Shown here: in pieces, positions 36,202 to 43,448 of the stretch
Layout: each line of letters starts with the position of its first letter
Position numbering within the stretch: the stretch's first letter is position 1
NCBI GenBank assembly: GCA_947484245.1
Contig: CANKOT010000002.1
Span: 1-64,000 of the forward strand
Source: Comamonadaceae bacterium
GTDB taxonomy: Bacteria; Pseudomonadota; Gammaproteobacteria; Burkholderiales; Burkholderiaceae
DNA: 64,000 nt
Direction: 5' to 3'
Position numbers and translations under genes: made by a program
Notes under the pieces: generated by a model
What the model was told of the DNA's origin: nothing
Database searches by the model: none
The model's input: the letters and a program-made list of their open reading frames with translations, nothing else

Positions 36202-37326
36202 TTAGGCCTGCACCCTGGCTAAAACCCGCAAATCTTTTCCGATTAACTGTGTTTCGGTGAACGCCAGTGACAGGCCTTGTGACAAGTCCTCCAGTGGACC
36301 CCAATGGGCCATGCCTTGGCCTAGGCCTAGCAATGTGGGCGCCAGGTAAACCAAAAATTCATCGACGCAAGATTCTCGGATGAGTGAGCCGTTGAGCTTG
36401 TGACCGGCCTCGATGTGCAGCTCGTTGACTTCTCGCTTGGCCAGATCGGCCATGAGGGCGGGCAGATCCACTTTGCCATGTTGATTGGGAAGTACCGTGA
36501 TGTGGGCACCCAAGGCCTGGAGCGCCGCTCTTTTTTCAGGGTGGTCTTTGGCGGCGTAAATCCAGACTTTTCTGGGCGTTTGGCAGCCTGGTTGGCTGTG
36601 TTGAAACAATTTGGCCGAGGGGGGTGTTTCCATTTGGCTGTCGACAATGACCAAATGCGGCATGCGGGGGGCATCGCCGAGATTGGGGCAAAGGCGAAGG
36701 TCTAACAAAGGATCGTCTTCCAACACAGTGCCAATGCCAGTGAGGATGGCGCAGGCGCGCGCGCGCCAAGCATGGCCATCAGCTCGGGCATCAGGGCCGG
36801 TAATCCATTGGCTTTGACCGTTTTGCAGGGCTGTTTGTCCATCTAAGGAGGCTGCAATTTTCAGGCGGACCCAAGGTTTTTGACGCCTCATGCGGCTTAA
36901 AAACCCCGGGTTTTGTTGTTCTGCAAGAAGGGCACCCTGGCCCACCTCTACTTCCACGCCGGCGGCTTTCAAGCGATCAAAGCCTTGGCCTGACACCAAA
37001 GGATTGGGGTCTGCGAGGGCCGCCACCACTTTGCCAACTTTGGCTTGAATGAGTGCATCGCAACAGGGGGCGGTGCGGCCATGGTGAGAGCAGGGTTCTA
37101 GCGTGACATAGGCCGTAGCGCCTGCAACAGAATGACCGCGCCTTGCGGCATCTTGCAAGGCCGCAATTTCGGCATGATGTCCACCGGCCTGTTGCGTGTG
37201 GCCCTGCCCCAAAATTTGGCCCTTCGCATCCACAATGACACATCCCACCCTGGGATTGGGCGAGGTGATGCGCATGGCCTTGTCGGCCATGTTCAGGGCT
37301 TCCAGCATGAAGGGGTTGACGGACAT
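36202..37326 (-). CDS. ribD: Bifunctional riboflavin deaminase/reductase RibD
   Basis: Two-domain enzyme of 374 aa. The N-terminal zinc deaminase has HAEIAAL and PCSHHGRTAPC (Zn ligands), and the C-terminal half is the 5-amino-6-ribosylamino-uracil reductase (VRLKIAASLDGQTA). The start at 37326 gives the typical short lead to MADKAMRITSPNPRVGC; a longer frame to 37401 is unlikely. No FMN riboswitch is seen upstream. It is the first gene of the rib-nusB-ybgC-tolQRA run and lies just after the pilin cluster. Confidence 0.92.
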   Translation of the reverse strand: MSVNPFMLEALNMADKAMRITSPNPRVGCVIVDAKGQILGQGHTQQAGGHHAEIAALQDAARRGHSVAGATAYVTLEPCSHHGRTAPCCDALIQAKVGKVVAALADPNPLVSGQGFDRLKAAGVEVEVGQGALLAEQQNPGFLSRMRRQKPWVRLKIAASLDGQTALQNGQSQWITGPDARADGHAWRARACAILTGIGTVLEDDPLLDLRLCPNLGDAPRMPHLVIVDSQMETPPSAKLFQHSQPGCQTPRKVWIYAAKDHPEKRAALQALGAHITVLPNQHGKVDLPALMADLAKREVNELHIEAGHKLNGSLIRESCVDEFLVYLAPTLLGLGQGMAHWGPLEDLSQGLSLAFTETQLIGKDLRVLARVQA

Positions 37327-37369
37327 GGGGGTCAATGTAGCAATCGGTAAGCTCCTAGGATACGACAAG

Positions 37370-37807
37370 TTAAAGGCCAACCCAAGTGGGGGTGCTGGCA
37401 CGTCTGATGTGCCAAGCCAATTCGGCAGTGCTGCCTGGTGGGTTTTGGCTTGGCCATTTCACAGAAATTTGCAAAGTTTGAAGCAGATGGGGGTCTGTGC
37501 TTTGGTTTGAGATGGCCGTGATCTGCCAACTTCTTTCAAATTGAACGCCGGCTTCATTGCTCAGAGATTCGGCCTGCTGTGAGTTTTGAAACTGAGAAAC
37601 GCAAACGACGGTTCGCACTTGCCAACATTCAGTAAGGTCTTGCGCCAAGCCACTGGCAAAATTTAAATTTCTCTGGGATTGTTGAGCAGCCATGCTGACA
37701 ATGCTAAGCTGGAAGACTCCCACCAGTCCGAGGGCCAAAATGGCACTGGCAAAGACGGCCTCTAAAACCGTCAATCCACGCGGAAGATGTTGCTGAGGCT
37801 GAGACAT
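37370..37807 (-). CDS. pilV: Type IV pilus minor pilin PilV-like
   Basis: A 145 aa prepilin with a class III leader, MSQPQQHLPRG then LTVLE, with the Glu at mature position 5. A hydrophobic helix (AVFASAILALGLVGVFQLSIV) follows. The ATG at 37807 has GGAGG upstream, right after the preceding stop. PilV-type minor pilins initiate pilus assembly. It is the last gene of a damaged cluster. Confidence 0.82.
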   Translation of the reverse strand: MSQPQQHLPRGLTVLEAVFASAILALGLVGVFQLSIVSMAAQQSQRNLNFASGLAQDLTECWQVRTVVCVSQFQNSQQAESLSNEAGVQFERSWQITAISNQSTDPHLLQTLQISVKWPSQNPPGSTAELAWHIRRASTPTWVGL

Positions 37808-37809
37808 GA

Positions 37810-38346
37810 CTAGAAACCTCCATTTTTCCAAGAGCCAGAGACGCGCTGCACACGCCTTGCATCAATGCCATTGGGCCACTCAAAGTGATGTGCCTCAAAA
37901 TTGACGGAGAGCTGGGGCACAGGGTTCTGGCATGCATTGGCACTTTGAAAATAAACCATGCCAGTGATGGCCGCTGAGTTGGCAATTTGGGGGCATTGAA
38001 CAGCGCAAGCATTGGCTGAAAAAATGAGCACCACGGGCGCACTCTGTGAACCCAAGCTTTGGGTCCAAGTTTGCGGGCTGTCTATCCAATACACAGATCG
38101 GGTGGTTTGTGTTTGGCTTGTTAAACCATTTTGCGATTGAGCCTCTGAAATGGCTTTCAGTTGGGCAGGTGTGGTGTTGCCAAACAACTTGCGCCAATCG
38201 ACAGGCACACACGCCGAAGTGTTGGTTGGGGGTGCGGGTTCAAGAACGGGGGGTATCCAAGGTGAGCTAATGGGAATGTAAACACTTTGTTGAACCGTAG
38301 CGCGGCTTCCATGGCCCGGCTGTTTGGCATTCAAACTTACTTGCAC
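37810..38346 (-). pseudogene. C-terminal part of a PilX-like gene cut off by an in-frame TAG
   Basis: A 178-codon frame begins directly after the TAG at 38347-38349 and is in the same reading frame as the upstream PilX-like part. Its first residues (VQVSLNAKQPGHGSRATVQQ then SVYIP) look like a continuing beta-strand domain rather than a new N-terminus: there is no leader and no membrane helix. Read through the stop, the protein would be about 322 aa. A new start at GTG 38344-38346 is formally possible but has no ribosome site. Confidence 0.7.
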
Positions 38347-38778
38347 CTAGATTTTTACTTTGTGCGGAGCCAGTTTGACATCCCGTATAAAAAGCACAAA
38401 TGAGTCGGCGGTGTCGATGGATTCTGGCCAGGTCAATTCTGCAATGTGCTTGTCAAATAAGCCCAAGCCTGCTCCTGTCCACTTTAAACATTGCCACTGC
38501 ATCAACGCATGGCTTGAAGGACATTGGTTTTGACTTGCATTGCGCCAGAAAGCGGAGTCAATGGCAATGTCTTGTCCGGTGTAGATACTGTCAATTTGAG
38601 CAATGCTGGTTTCCAAAAGCGACTCACTGACGGCGAGGGCCTGGGCTGCATACAACTGGTGCTGGCTTCTTTGGGTTTCAGACATCACAGACTGCAAGGT
38701 CATCCAAGCGAGCAAGCTTGTGATGAAGATCAAACTGCTGGCAGTCCAAAGGGTGGCCATGCCGCTTTCTTGCTTCAT
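38347..38778 (-). CDS. PilX-like minor pilin, N-terminal part
   Basis: A 143 aa product with the PilX-type start MKQESGMATLWTASS and a membrane helix, then a short globular part that ends abruptly at KVKI before a TAG. Its ATG overlaps the pilW-like stop (ATGA at 38775-38778). Without the downstream half it lacks most of the pilin-like domain. The original gene probably read through to 37810. Confidence 0.65.
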   Translation of the reverse strand: MKQESGMATLWTASSLIFITSLLAWMTLQSVMSETQRSQHQLYAAQALAVSESLLETSIAQIDSIYTGQDIAIDSAFWRNASQNQCPSSHALMQWQCLKWTGAGLGLFDKHIAELTWPESIDTADSFVLFIRDVKLAPHKVKI

Positions 38779-39383
38779 GTGCCAGTGTGAGGGCAATTGG
38801 GACCGAAATTGTTGGCACGGGTGCTTGCATTGCGCAGCTGAACAAGACGTTGAAATAAGACAGGCAAATGGGCTGAAGCCAATTGACTGCGCACGCTCAA
38901 ATTCAAAAGAACCACTTGGTTGAGTGCGAAAGGATCACAGTGCAGCTGAACTTCGAACGCCAAAATGTCCAAATTTTGAAACTTGGTGAGTGCGGTCCAA
39001 ACAACGGGTTTGCAGGAGGTTTTGATCTGAATTTGATTCGCATAGAACCTAAAACCACTGCACTCGTTGTTTTCTTTAAGTCCATTTTCGTTGCGATCAA
39101 TGCTGAACAATATTTGATGTGCCGAGACATCAAAGTCCTCAGCTGCACCGCAAAATGGGCTAGAGCAAAAAGGACCTTGTGTACCAAGGTTTGTGACCTT
39201 GCTGCTTTGAAAGTTGGCCCGTCGCAGATCGTGCACTAAGGTCTGTATTAAAACGCTGATCTCTTGCTGCGACCGACTGCTTTGCAAAATTTGTCTGCTG
39301 TGTTGCCATTGAAATTGGACCCAAAAAGTGGCTGCACTCAACACACTCAAGCCAATGGCAATGCCCACCATTAAATTCACCAT
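38775..39383 (-). CDS. PilW-like minor pilin lacking a prepilin leader
   Basis: A 202 aa frame. The N-terminus MVNLMVGIAIGLSVLSAATF resembles the mature start of PilW, but the leader, the Gly before the cleavage site and Glu5 are missing. A TAA lies immediately upstream in frame. The 5' end shows three imperfect copies of AAATGGTGA, suggesting a local duplication or rearrangement. The rest (IQTLVHDLRRANFQ) fits PilW. Whether it is functional is doubtful. Confidence 0.6.
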   Translation of the reverse strand: MVNLMVGIAIGLSVLSAATFWVQFQWQHSRQILQSSRSQQEISVLIQTLVHDLRRANFQSSKVTNLGTQGPFCSSPFCGAAEDFDVSAHQILFSIDRNENGLKENNECSGFRFYANQIQIKTSCKPVVWTALTKFQNLDILAFEVQLHCDPFALNQVVLLNLSVRSQLASAHLPVLFQRLVQLRNASTRANNFGPNCPHTGT

Positions 39384-39391
39384 TTAGAGAC

Positions 39392-39862
39392 TCACCATTT
39401 CCAGCAATTGCCGGTGTCGCTCAATGCAGACCCATTGCTGGTTCTCAGCAACTGGGCGTTGGCTGACACATGAAGGCTCATGGTGCTGCAAGTTAAATCG
39501 CGGCTTTGCATGCCAACTGCCGTGGCATGCAGGGCGTAGCTGTGCGCGTTGCTGTTTTGAAGATTTAAAAGGTAATGTTTGGAAAGAGAATGCGAGTCCG
39601 GCCAGTTGAGTTCAGCCAATGTGCTTGCATATTCGGGTTGCAAACCTCGCCATTGCAATTGGCGCAAGTGCAATTGCATGAGTGAATTTTGGGCGTCTTG
39701 ACGCCTGCTTGTTTGCCAGTACAACTCAAGTTGCGGCAACGCAATGCCCATCAAGATGCCAATGAGCGCAATGCTTACCAGTAACTCGATCAGCGTAAAG
39801 CCTGCTGCTTCAGAACAGGCCAGTTGGTGCTTGGCTAGAGGGTTGATGGGCAGAGAGTTCAT
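39392..39862 (-). CDS. Type IV pilin-like protein (PilE-like)
   Basis: A 156 aa prepilin. The leader is about 20 residues and ends in AAG before FTLIELLVSIALIGILMGIA, with Glu5 present. The body is short and the C-terminus ends NCWKW, with a cysteine typical of the pilin disulfide loop. It may be a minor pilin rather than the main subunit. It heads the minus-strand cluster and is divergent from the FimT-like gene. Confidence 0.78.
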   Translation of the reverse strand: MNSLPINPLAKHQLACSEAAGFTLIELLVSIALIGILMGIALPQLELYWQTSRRQDAQNSLMQLHLRQLQWRGLQPEYASTLAELNWPDSHSLSKHYLLNLQNSNAHSYALHATAVGMQSRDLTCSTMSLHVSANAQLLRTSNGSALSDTGNCWKW

Positions 39863-39972
39863 GGTCTGAGCATGCCCTGACTGTTGAACCGCCCAATGGC
39901 ATTGTCTTGCACGCCCCCAAAATTGAAAGTCAATGTGATTGCCTCGAAGTCACTCGCATCAAAACTAACAGC

Positions 39973-40557
39973 ATGAAATTTTCTTTGAGTGTGATGGGAT
40001 TCAGTCTGATCGAAACGCTTTTCATGCTGTTTGTTTTGGCCCTTCTGTTCAGCATGGCAGCGCCCTCATTTCAGTCAATGCAAGCTCGAGTTCAAGTGCA
40101 AGCCGCTTCGCAAATGTTGTTAAGTGATGTTTTAAGCGCAAGAACTGAAGCGCTTCGCCGCGAGAGACGCGTCACGTTGTGTGTCGCAGCCTTGGATGTA
40201 GGTGCCAAAGCCACATTGCCCTCTGCTTGTGCTTCGGTGGGTGGTGTGTCTGCTTGGCATCAAGGTTGGTTGGTGTTTGAAGATGTCAACAGCAATGGTT
40301 TGTGGGACGCCGGTGAGGAGTTGCTGCAGCAGCGATCTCGTTTGAGCTTGAAGGTCTCTGCCACAGGCAATATCACGGTGGGTAGGTATGTGTCGTTTGG
40401 GGCCAGTGGCCGCAGCTTAAGCTTGAATGGTGCATTTCAAGCAGGAACGATCACGGTATGTGAGCAGGGCGCAAAGGCCAAAGAAGCTTGGTTGTTGGTG
40501 GTCAATGCGGTGGGGCGGCCCCGCTTAGAAAAAGGGCAGATTGCGATCTGCCCTTGA
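39973..40557 (+). CDS. FimT/GspH-like pseudopilin
   Basis: A 194 aa protein with a very short leader MKFSLSVMG, then FSLIETLFMLFVLALLFSMAAPSF, the class III prepilin pattern with Glu5. The GspH/FimT-type domain shows LSARTEALRRERRVTLC and an acidic DVNSNGLWDAGEEL turn. The start at 39973 is inferred from the leader; the frame is open back to 39907. It converges with nrdR, with one base between. Confidence 0.82.
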   Translation: MKFSLSVMGFSLIETLFMLFVLALLFSMAAPSFQSMQARVQVQAASQMLLSDVLSARTEALRRERRVTLCVAALDVGAKATLPSACASVGGVSAWHQGWLVFEDVNSNGLWDAGEELLQQRSRLSLKVSATGNITVGRYVSFGASGRSLSLNGAFQAGTITVCEQGAKAKEAWLLVVNAVGRPRLEKGQIAICP

Positions 40558-40558
40558 A

Positions 40559-41008
40559 TTACTTACTCACTTCGTCCACCAGCAATTTGAAGTCATCAAT
40601 GTCTTCAAAGCTTCGGTACACACTGGCAAATCGAACGTAGGCTACTTTGTCGAGTTTTTTGAGTTCGCGCATGACCAGCTCGCCAATTTTGTTTGAAGCC
40701 ACTTCGCGTTGTGCCAAGTTCAGCAGCTTTTCTTCAATGCGCTCGATGGCTGAGTCGACTTGCTCTGTGCTGACCGGTCTTTTGCGCAAGGCCAAGTTCA
40801 TGCTGGCAAGCAGTTTGATGCGCTCGTATTCAATGCGCCTGCCGTCTTTTTTGACGATGGCTGGAAAATTAACCTCTGGTCGCTCGTAGGTGGTGAAGCG
40901 TTTTTCGCACGCCGCACACTGACGGCGGCGGCGAATAAGATCGCCATCTTCAGCCAGACGTGTCTCGACCACTTGGGTATCGTTATGGCTGCAGAAGGGG
41001 CACTTCAT
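40559..41008 (-). CDS. nrdR: Transcriptional repressor NrdR
   Basis: A 149 aa ATP-cone regulator of ribonucleotide reductase genes. The zinc ribbon is CPFCSH near residue 3 and CAACEKRF near 31, followed by the ATP-cone. It overlaps the glyA end by four bases, so the two are co-expressed. Confidence 0.96.
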   Translation of the reverse strand: MKCPFCSHNDTQVVETRLAEDGDLIRRRRQCAACEKRFTTYERPEVNFPAIVKKDGRRIEYERIKLLASMNLALRKRPVSTEQVDSAIERIEEKLLNLAQREVASNKIGELVMRELKKLDKVAYVRFASVYRSFEDIDDFKLLVDEVSK

Positions 41009-42249
41009 TTGTAAACAGGGAAACGGGCGGTCAAGGCATTGACCTTGGCACGCACGGATTCAATGTTGGCAGGGTCGTTGGGGTTGTCCAGCACATCGGC
41101 AATCAGGTTGGCCGTGATGCGCGCTTCTTCATCCTTGAAGCCACGGGTGGTCATGGCGGGGGTGCCAATGCGCACGCCGCTGGTGACCATGGGTTTTTCA
41201 GGGTCGTTGGGGATAGAGTTTTTGTTGATGGTCATGTGTGCTTGACCCAAAGCAGCTTCGGCCACCTTGCCTGTAATGCCTTTGGAGCGCAGATCAACCA
41301 GCATCACATGGCTTTGTGTGCCGCCACTCACAATGCGCAGACCGCGTTGGGTGAGTGTTTCTGCAATGATCTGTGCGTTTTTGACCACTTGTTGTTGGTA
41401 GGCTTTGAAATCGGGGGCCATGGCTTCTTTGAAGGCCACAGCCTTGGCTGCGATGACGTGCATGAGAGGGCCGCCTTGGAGGCCAGGAAAGATGGCGCTG
41501 TTGATGGCTTTTTCGTGCTCGGCTTTCATCAAGATGATGCCGCCGCGAGGACCGCGCAAGCTCTTGTGAGTCGTTGACGTCACAACATCGGCGTGTGGCA
41601 CAGGGTTTGGATAAACGCCAGCCGCGATGAGGCCTGCATAGTGGGCCATGTCAACCAAGAAAATAGCGCCGACATCCTTGGCCACTTTGGCGAAGCGGGC
41701 AAAATCAATGTGCAAGCTGTAAGCCGAGGCACCCGCAATGATCAACTTTGGTTTGGACTCATGTGCCTTCTTTTCCATGGCATCGTAGTCAATGGCTTCA
41801 TTGGCATCGAGGCCATAGCTCACCACATTGAACCACTTGCCGCTCATGTTGAGGGGCATACCGTGTGTGAGGTGGCCACCTTCGGCCAAGCTCATGCCCA
41901 TGATGGTGTCGCCAGGCTTCAAGAAAGCCAAGAACACGGCTTCGTTGGCAGATGCGCCGCAATGGGGCTGCACGTTGGCCGCGTCGGCGCCAAAAATTTG
42001 TTTGATGCGGTCGATGGCCAATTGCTCTACAACGTCGACATATTCACAGCCACCGTAATAACGCTTGCCTGGATAGCCTTCGGCATATTTGTTGGTGAGT
42101 TGTGAGCCTTGAGCGGCCAAGACGGCAGGCGAGGCATAGTTTTCGCTGGCAATCAGTTCAATGTGATGCTCTTGGCGGGCGTTCTCAGCCTGAATGGCTG
42201 CGAAAATTTCGGGATCGGTTTGTTCAATCAGAATGTTTCTTGAATACAT
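41005..42249 (-). CDS. glyA: Serine hydroxymethyltransferase
   Basis: PLP enzyme of 414 aa that interconverts serine and glycine with THF. The PLP lysine is in [16 protein letters not shown] near residue 229. A GAAGG lies upstream of the ATG, and a ZTP-type riboswitch precedes it. With gcvT/gcvH at the other end of the window, both directions of glycine-linked one-carbon metabolism are riboswitch controlled. Confidence 0.97.
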   Translation of the reverse strand: MYSRNILIEQTDPEIFAAIQAENARQEHHIELIASENYASPAVLAAQGSQLTNKYAEGYPGKRYYGGCEYVDVVEQLAIDRIKQIFGADAANVQPHCGASANEAVFLAFLKPGDTIMGMSLAEGGHLTHGMPLNMSGKWFNVVSYGLDANEAIDYDAMEKKAHESKPKLIIAGASAYSLHIDFARFAKVAKDVGAIFLVDMAHYAGLIAAGVYPNPVPHADVVTSTTHKSLRGPRGGIILMKAEHEKAINSAIFPGLQGGPLMHVIAAKAVAFKEAMAPDFKAYQQQVVKNAQIIAETLTQRGLRIVSGGTQSHVMLVDLRSKGITGKVAEAALGQAHMTINKNSIPNDPEKPMVTSGVRIGTPAMTTRGFKDEEARITANLIADVLDNPNDPANIESVRAKVNALTARFPVYK

Positions 42250-42314
42250 GGCAGGCCTTCAAAGGATGGTTCCTTGCTGAATTGAGGCACAAATGGCCGC
42301 AAAGTGGCAAGGGC

Positions 42315-42470
42315 TGCCCAGGCGAACGGCTGAAACCTTGTGCCATCAAGTCCCGGACAAGGTGCACGCTTCCCAGTGGTTGAGGATGGCGCAATGCTCA
42401 TCCATTTCCACGTCAGAACTTGGTTTGCTATGAGAGCAAGGCCAGGATCCTATCGCCAGTTGCGTACACC
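42315..42470 (-). promoter_or_regulatory. ZTP (pfl-type) riboswitch before glyA
   Basis: On the minus strand GGTGTACGC (42462-42470) pairs fully with GCGTGCACC (42361-42369), forming P1. Inside it lie ACTGGCG (42454-42460) and, just before the P1 3' strand, GGGAAGC (42368-42374), close to the pfl consensus GGGGAGC. Further on is CGCCTGGGCA (42315-42324), the most conserved 3' segment, whose CGCC can form the pseudoknot with GGCG. glyA is a known target of this class. The P2 region is unusually long (about 80 bases). Confidence 0.8.
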
Positions 42471-42553
42471 GTAAGTGTAGCCGAGGAGGGGGTCAATCCG
42501 TTTGAAAAGACGCCATTTGGCAGTCCTTTTGCGCTGTCTTTTGCCAAAAGACC

Positions 42554-43333
42554 CTATTTTTTTGAGTTGGGTTTGGCGTCTGCGGCTACCTTGGGGAGAG
42601 CTTGCTTTAGACGCTCTTGCTCGACTAAAACGCGCGAAACATATTCAGTTTCCAATGAAACCGATTCTTCGCCTGCTTTGTAAAGACGCAAGCCCTCTTC
42701 AATGCTGCCTGTCAGTTTGATGCATTCATTCAGGATTTTGACGCCAATGCGCAAATTGGTTTTGGGGTCAAAAATAGCCATCACGCCGCCATACGGGGTG
42801 AATTGTTCTGAATGCACTTCTTGCAGGACTTGCATCAGGCCCTTGGCGCCAGAAGAGCTGTTGGCAAAGGGATTGAAATTGGACTCTACGCCTATGACCG
42901 CCAAAATGAGGGTGGGGTCAATTGAAGCCCGATCGGCCAAGTCAAAGACCTCCAGCATCAAGGCATTCGTGGGTTCGGGCGCAATTTTGTACTTGCTCCT
43001 AACGGCTTGAACAAGGGCCATTTGAGCCGGGTTGAGGTCCGTGGCCGATGCGGCAAAACTTCTTAGCAAAATTTGCTGTTGCTCGTCTTCAACTTCAGTG
43101 ATTTGAAGGCGTGTAAACAGCCAGCCCTGTACGCTTTGAACCGTCAAGGTTCGGACCTCTGGCCGAGCCAGCGCCAGCATGCAAAGAATCAGCGCCATCA
43201 AGCCCAACAGCGCAAAACTGTGGTGAGAAATGTTCACAAAGCCCCGCGCAATGTCGCCTGCAAAGGTCTGAATTCCCCGCCAAAGACGAACAGTCCATTG
43301 GCTTGTAGAGTCGTGAAGGGCAGGTTGGGGCAC
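42554..43333 (-). CDS. Membrane-anchored lytic transglycosylase (SLT domain)
   Basis: A 259 aa protein with one N-terminal membrane helix (FALLGLMALILCMLALA near residue 41) and a C-terminal SLT domain with the catalytic Glu in AVIGVESNFNPFA near residue 149, then GAKGLMQV. It would cleave peptidoglycan glycan strands in the periplasm. A GTCTTTT-GGC-AAAAGAC hairpin lies around its 3' end. Divergent from the DUF349 gene. Confidence 0.88.
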   Translation of the reverse strand: MPQPALHDSTSQWTVRLWRGIQTFAGDIARGFVNISHHSFALLGLMALILCMLALARPEVRTLTVQSVQGWLFTRLQITEVEDEQQQILLRSFAASATDLNPAQMALVQAVRSKYKIAPEPTNALMLEVFDLADRASIDPTLILAVIGVESNFNPFANSSSGAKGLMQVLQEVHSEQFTPYGGVMAIFDPKTNLRIGVKILNECIKLTGSIEEGLRLYKAGEESVSLETEYVSRVLVEQERLKQALPKVAADAKPNSKK

Positions 43334-43448
43334 GGTAAAAGTAAAAGTGGCTGAACTTGGTATTATAAAAATAATCGAAAATAGATGCTTTGGACATATC
43401 GAGGTGCGCCATCCTCGGTGAAAATAGCTTCTTTATCTTTTTTGTGTT

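Noticed and set aside
37327..37369. FMN riboswitch before ribD
   Set aside because: None of the conserved RFN sequence blocks are present in the short gap or in the end of pilV.
19923..38349. Amber suppression or recoding of TAG as an explanation for the two interrupted genes
   Set aside because: tilS uses TAG as its normal stop, the first broken gene also has a frameshift, and no suppressor tRNA is visible in the window.
42250..42480. 6S RNA or other stand-alone RNA before glyA
   Set aside because: CACCTTG...CAAGG and GGGAAGC first suggested a 6S-like arm. The full P1 pairing, the ACTGGCG and CGCCTGGGCA motifs and the glyA context fit a ZTP riboswitch better.
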